Origin: Rhodobacterales bacterium UBA3089
GTDB taxonomy: Bacteria > Pseudomonadota > Alphaproteobacteria > Rhodobacterales > Rhodobacteraceae
Reading direction: 5' to 3'
Assembly (NCBI GenBank): GCA_002367255.1
Contig: DFBD01000119.1
Coordinates: 1-11,438 of the forward strand
DNA length: 11,438 nt
Part shown: piece by piece, positions 7,646-11,438 of the stretch
Numbering within the stretch: the first letter of the stretch is position 1
Layout of the letters: every line of letters begins with the position of its first letter
Program-made: the position numbers and the translations under genes
The notes under the pieces: generated by a model
What the model was told of the DNA's origin: nothing
The model's database searches: none
What the model saw: only the letters and a program-made list of their open reading frames with translations

Positions 7646-9732
7646 CTACGCGGCTAAAGCTTGTTGGAGGGTTGCGCTCACTTCTTTACAGACCTTGGCG
7701 CGCTCTCCAAGTTCTTCAATCCGTTTTTCAATTTCTTCAGCTGTGGCCGGTGCGGGTCGCGTTGCATCGGAGGTGATAGCCTCAACCAAACCGTTCAACG
7801 TGTTTTGATATGAGGTCATCGCCTCATTAGACGAGGTAACCAACTGGTCGCTCATACTTTCCACCAGTTCTTTTTGAATCGGGAAGAACTGGACCCTGAT
7901 CATTTTGGCAACATTGTCACGGATTTTGCTAGTGCGCATAAATTTGGCCATCCAGCCCTTCCACCAAGACGAATCCATATCAATCGCCACAATTTTTGAA
8001 AGCGCGACTGTGCTGGCGCTTTGACCTGCAAGGTCGGCCGTGTTGATCCGCAGGCCTTCGGCGGCAGGCAGCCCTGCATCAACCATCGACTTGGATATCT
8101 GCCCGACTCCTTTTTCAATACTTCCCAGCACAGTGCCCTGAACGCGCGGGAACTCTTCGCGTAGATACTGGTTTAGCTCGCGGCGCAGTGGCGTGGTATC
8201 ACATGACCACGGCATCGGTGTTTTACTTGCTTTGGCCCGCAGCAGAAACGCTGCAAACTCCTCGTCATGATCGGCAATGAAGTTTTCCGTGATTTCCTGA
8301 AGGCCCTTACGGATTCTAGACCAAGCCACATTCATATTGGTTTCGAGTACAAGTCGAAGCACTATAAATAAACGATCACACTCTGCATTAAAATGCTCCG
8401 CATCAAATTCGGGTTTTTGTTCCTGGATCCGATATTTTTGATCGCCCATCTCGTCTTGTTTCTGCTTCAGCGCATCTATCGCAGTTTCGGCATTTGCCAA
8501 TATCAGCTTTGCCGCGTTATCAAGATCTATGCGCGCGCTGCTTAGCCAAGCGTGCCCCTGACCTTCAAGCATCATTTGAGACAGCTCTTTTTCCAACGCA
8601 GGCAAGCCAGAAGCCTGCCACGCACCCTGCCGATCCTGACTCTCAAATTCCATATTGCTTTTTGCTTGCTTTGCATCGGCATCTACGGCCAGCATTGAAT
8701 TAATCTTCGCCGGGTCAACAGTAGCTTCACCGATCATGGCGTTGCTGGCGCAGGCCGCGCTGCCAAATACGATCGGAATTTCAGTGCCCGGGCTTTCTTT
8801 AGCCATAAATTTGGTGATGTGTTTGCGGATCGAAGGGATATCGGTTTCCGGGTTGGTCAGCTCATCCGTGCGGTTCACAAAAATAACCAACCTGTCCAGA
8901 TGAAGCGCATTCAGAATGCGAACCAAATACAGGTCAGCACTGGAAAATGCTTGATGCGCCGATAGCACAAGCACAAAAACCTGTGAATGCTCAAGGCTTT
9001 GCAGCGTGATCTCTTCGCGGATCATCAGCGGGTCATTTAAACCCGGCGTGTCTACCATCACTACGGGGAAGGCAAACTTTTCCTTCTCAAAATACACTGC
9101 GGCTTCACGCGTAATATCTGCGTATCGCCCTTGTACATTCTGCTTTACCAGCGTGTCCGGATCATCCCCAGCACAGATATAGCGCGCCAATACATCGGTA
9201 GAGGCATTGTCAAACCTGTGCGCTTTCCCAAGCAAGCTCTGGAATTTATCCCCAAGCTGTATTTTGGCCCTTTCGCGCATTTGCTCAACTTCCAGCCGGA
9301 TGTCATTAAGCTTTTCTTCACTATCGGGAATTTCCTCTGCCAGCTCACCTAACCGGCCACCACGGTTTGCAAATTTATCCCATTGCCGATCATCAAAAAA
9401 CGAAAACTTTGCGCCTTTATGCGGCCCCCCGGCTTATTAAAAAATAGACGGGTCACAACCGCTGTCCACGGGTTTACATCAGATGGTAGGAAATTCGGCT
9501 TTGCAATCAATGAATTAACCAAGCTGGTTTTACCTGCTTTAACTTGCCCAATAAACGATATCGACGTAATAGCATTCACAAGTGTATCTTCAGTGGGCTT
9601 AAACAGGTGACCATAATCCTCACCGTCTGTAGCGCCCCGCAACCGTTCCAGCAGGGCGAGAATACCATCGCTCTGCGTTTTCAAATCCGCGCCAAGGGCA
9701 AAGGGTGAGGATGAATTTGTCTCAAAACCCAT
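7646..9732 (-). CDS. Large dynamin-like GTPase, reading frame interrupted by a -1 shift
   Basis: Two ORFs make up one gene. The first (9732 to 9349, 127 residues) carries G1, GQVKAGKTS at 62-70, and the G2 threonine T90 in NPWTAVVTR, then ends at a TAG. The second frame carries on with family-like sequence (KFSFFDDRQWDKFANRGGR) and then G3 DTPGLND, G4 NRTD and a GSAA G5-like motif. Joining them at the G6 run gives 695 residues, a normal size for a bacterial dynamin, with G3 at D228 and G4 at N287. Further on, SSWWKGWMAKF (about residues 579-589) could be a membrane-contacting tip, and the end is a coiled coil. The first ATG overlaps the end of the ABC-phosphatase gene by 11 bases and has GAGGA 8 bases upstream, so translation is coupled. 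Whether the shift is a sequencing error, a mutation or programmed is open. Confidence 0.85.
9424..9430 (-). other. Frameshift site at a run of six G in the large dynamin gene
   Basis: On the minus strand the codons read CCG GGG GGC, so the frame contains G GGG GGC, which fits the X-XXY-YYZ form of a -1 slippery heptamer. A seventh G would restore the full-length frame. The second frame has a TAA just upstream (9436-9434) and the first frame ends at 9349, so the shift must fall between them. Family-like sequence changes frame right at the G run. I see no strong downstream hairpin, which favours a lost base or sequencing error over programmed shifting. Confidence 0.75.
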
Positions 9733-10984
9733 GGGAAGAATCCTCGGTATCAGCTAGGGTAGCCTCGGTCACCTGCTCTGAATTATTCGGTGAAGGCTTC
9801 GCCAGAACAGCAGTGCTTGGTTGATTAGTGTCTGCACTCAGATCAAGAACCAACTCAAGATCCCACAAGAATTGCTCGTCGTGCATATGGATGCCGACAC
9901 CCGCCGCCGTAATATTCAGTAAATCAACAGCATCTTTAGCCGTAATGCCCATATGAATTAACTGAACTGCAGCCAAAATTCCGACACGCTCGGTTTCGGT
10001 CTGCAATACGGCAACCCGACGGCCTTGTGAAATTACGCTTCCGATCTGATTTGCAAGCGCGAGGCTTGAACGGACGTCCCTTGGGGTACCTGCGTCAGGA
10101 TCGGTATAGGGTATACTGTCAATGTCAGCAGCCCGCAAAGCTTGCGCAATTTTCGGGTTTATTTTGTCTGAAAGGGCAACTATATCAATCGACCGGTTCT
10201 GCAAGGCAGAAACCAGATTATCGCGGTCCGTTTTTGACACGCCTTCCACCTGCGCAATCGCAAAGGAGCGGCGAATAATCCAGTTCAGAAGACCATCAGC
10301 GGAGCCAACAGTACGGGTATTAATCCCCTCGGGAAGGCCGCGATGCTCCGGTGCCAGTTGCCGTGGGTGTGCATCCAGCCTAGGAAGTGCAAGGCTGCCA
10401 GTTTTAATAAAATGCTTGGTGACAGGATTGCTCGGTTTATCAAAAAATGCCCTGGCTGGTCCCTGTTCGACTATGCCGCCACCGCCCAGCAGTAGCACCC
10501 AATCGGAAAAAGCCCGTGCCTGCTCGCTGTTATGGGTTACCATAATAATAGCGCGCTTTCGGGATTCCCCTTTAAGCCAGTTGAGCATGGTCAGGGCTTC
10601 ATTATGGGCAACACCTGCGGTTGGCTCATCCAGGCATAGCATCGCCGGGTCGTGTGCCAGCGCTTCCTGGATCTGACTTTTAATCGTGCCACCATCAATG
10701 GCCCGCTGCGCCTGTTCACTACGGCTGGCCTGCTCGATAACGCTCGGGTGATTACTTGGGCTAAGTGTTCCATCGGCATAGCTGGCAACATCATAAGAGA
10801 TGCTCAGACCATTGCCGTTCCCATGCCCGTCCAGCACGGCTAAAAGGGTTGATTTTCCCACGCCAACGGGGCCCATGATCGCGTAAAAACCAGTTGCTTC
10901 AATATTCAGTTCAAGTCCGGAAAGTAACCTTCTGTCACCTGCCCGAATCTCCAAGTTTGATAAAATGCATAATTTATGTGGCAT
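9722..10984 (-). CDS. ABC ATPase domain fused to a dual-specificity-phosphatase-like domain lacking the catalytic cysteine
   Basis: A 420-residue soluble protein. Residues 1-195 are an ABC ATPase: Walker A GPVGVGKST (38-46), Walker B MLCLDEP (115-121) and H-loop H151. The signature is unusual, IDGGT at 96-100 where LSGGQ is expected. Only about 53 residues separate the Walker A lysine from it, against about 95 in transporter ATPases, so the helical subdomain and Q-loop appear shrunk. Residues about 228-360 resemble a PTP/DSP fold: GLLNWIIRRSFAIAQ at the start, IPYTDPDAGTP with a possible general-acid Asp, then a P-loop-like VAVLQTETERVG followed by ILAAVQLIHMGITAKDAVDLL. By alignment to HCxxGxxRTG, L327 replaces the Cys, while R333 is kept. 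It is therefore probably a pseudophosphatase. The tail past 385 is polar and looks disordered. No permease gene is near. The gene begins directly after the preceding stop (TAAATG) and overlaps the dynamin gene by 11 bases. Confidence 0.8.
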   Translation of the reverse strand: MPHKLCILSNLEIRAGDRRLLSGLELNIEATGFYAIMGPVGVGKSTLLAVLDGHGNGNGLSISYDVASYADGTLSPSNHPSVIEQASRSEQAQRAIDGGTIKSQIQEALAHDPAMLCLDEPTAGVAHNEALTMLNWLKGESRKRAIIMVTHNSEQARAFSDWVLLLGGGGIVEQGPARAFFDKPSNPVTKHFIKTGSLALPRLDAHPRQLAPEHRGLPEGINTRTVGSADGLLNWIIRRSFAIAQVEGVSKTDRDNLVSALQNRSIDIVALSDKINPKIAQALRAADIDSIPYTDPDAGTPRDVRSSLALANQIGSVISQGRRVAVLQTETERVGILAAVQLIHMGITAKDAVDLLNITAAGVGIHMHDEQFLWDLELVLDLSADTNQPSTAVLAKPSPNNSEQVTEATLADTEDSSHGF

Positions 10985-11438
10985 TTAGTATTTCGTTTGT
11001 GTCGCCTTAACCCATAAGCCGGCCACAACGCCAAAGTTTTTAGTTTCGAACTCTGCCAGTAAAAATTGGCTACCAACTATTACACATATCAATGACGAAT
11101 CGTCACTTGAAGACGACCGCATTGTTAACAACTGAGGCCCACTACCTAGAGCAGGTAGAACCGCTTCGCGCCATTTTAAAATCGAGGATTTAAGGGCCTT
11201 AGAAAGGCCTTCATCAACGACACCCGAAATGCCAAAGGTTTGGGCCTGCCCGGCAGTATCGTCTTCCAAATATGTATACTTCACCTTGCCTTTAATGCTG
11301 GCCCAAAAGTTAGCCAAAACCGGGGAATTCACAATGGTTTCCATCGGCTTCTCCCGGTTTTTACCCTGTTTCCAATCGCTAAGGGACACAACATCAGACG
11401 GTGCGGAGGGATTACTATCGCTGACTGTATCAGCGGGT
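10985..11438 (-). CDS. Small or C-terminal domain of unknown function, possibly Roadblock/LC7-like; open to the right edge
   Basis: The frame is open from its stop to the window edge. An internal ATG at 11344 has GGGAG 6 bases upstream and would give 119 residues; a GTG at 11389 would give 134. Upstream of these the reading is rich in Ser, Asp and Pro, like a linker, so this may instead be the C-terminus of a larger protein that starts outside the window. The 119-residue part has the look of an alpha/beta domain: KVKYTYLEDD (strand), GISGVVDEGLSKAL (helix follows), a helix through ILKWREAVLPAL, then strands at QLLTMRSS, LICVIVGSQFLLAEF and a final helix GVVAGLWVKA. That order resembles Roadblock/LC7 proteins, which often partner GTPases, but I have no motif to prove it. 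Its stop touches the ATG of the ABC-phosphatase gene, so it belongs to the same operon. Confidence 0.6.
   Translation of the reverse strand, partial: PADTVSDSNPSAPSDVVSLSDWKQGKNREKPMETIVNSPVLANFWASIKGKVKYTYLEDDTAGQAQTFGISGVVDEGLSKALKSSILKWREAVLPALGSGPQLLTMRSSSSDDSSLICVIVGSQFLLAEFETKNFGVVAGLWVKATQTKY

Noticed and set aside
7646..9280. A separate 544-residue GTPase gene starting at the ATG at 9280
   Set aside because: Its frame carries family-like sequence upstream of this ATG (GGRLGELAEE and further), it lacks a P-loop, and the P-loop lies in the preceding 127-residue ORF. It is the 3' part of one frameshifted gene.
10122..10676. A 184-residue plus-strand ORF opposite the ABC-phosphatase gene
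   Set aside because: The minus-strand frame has clear Walker motifs; this ORF is an antisense shadow.

Overview
The window looks like part of an alphaproteobacterial chromosome, probably of the Rhodobacterales type. That is inferred from the fused TAXI-type TRAP transporter, the mixed GC content and the tightly packed operons; no marker gene proves it. There are two minus-strand operons with one plus-strand gene between them. I see no RNA genes, mobile elements or CRISPR arrays.

Region 1 (1-3171, minus strand) reads in transcription order: a secreted TAXI substrate-binding protein, a fused DctQM-type TRAP permease, and the start of a type I sulfatase that runs off the left edge. Gaps are 6 and 13 bases, so this is probably one unit that imports and processes a small organic acid, perhaps a sulfate ester. 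An AT-rich intergenic stretch of about 390 bases follows. It holds a perfect 6-1-6 inverted repeat upstream of the TAXI gene.

Region 2 (3563-4837, plus strand) is a lone O-antigen ligase/polymerase-like membrane protein. It is visibly more AT-rich than its neighbours and has no other polysaccharide gene beside it.

Region 3 (4869-11438, minus strand) is the unusual part. It is a tightly coupled operon of five genes that continues past the right edge. In transcription order they are: a small protein or C-terminal domain, possibly Roadblock/LC7-like; an ABC ATPase with a contracted helical domain fused to a dual-specificity-phosphatase-like domain that has lost its catalytic cysteine; a large dynamin-like GTPase whose frame is broken at a run of six G; a second, shorter dynamin-like GTPase; and a four-part redox protein made of [2Fe-2S] ferredoxin, FAD/NAD reductase, truncated globin and a CxxC...CxxC tail. 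Junctions are 0 bases, an 11-base overlap, 11 bases and 21 bases, so co-expression is likely. No permease accompanies the ABC domain.

A working hypothesis, inference only, is a membrane-remodelling GTPase pair controlled by a nucleotide-dependent pseudophosphatase and linked to a gas- or redox-responsive globin reductase. I do not recognise this combination as a characterised system.
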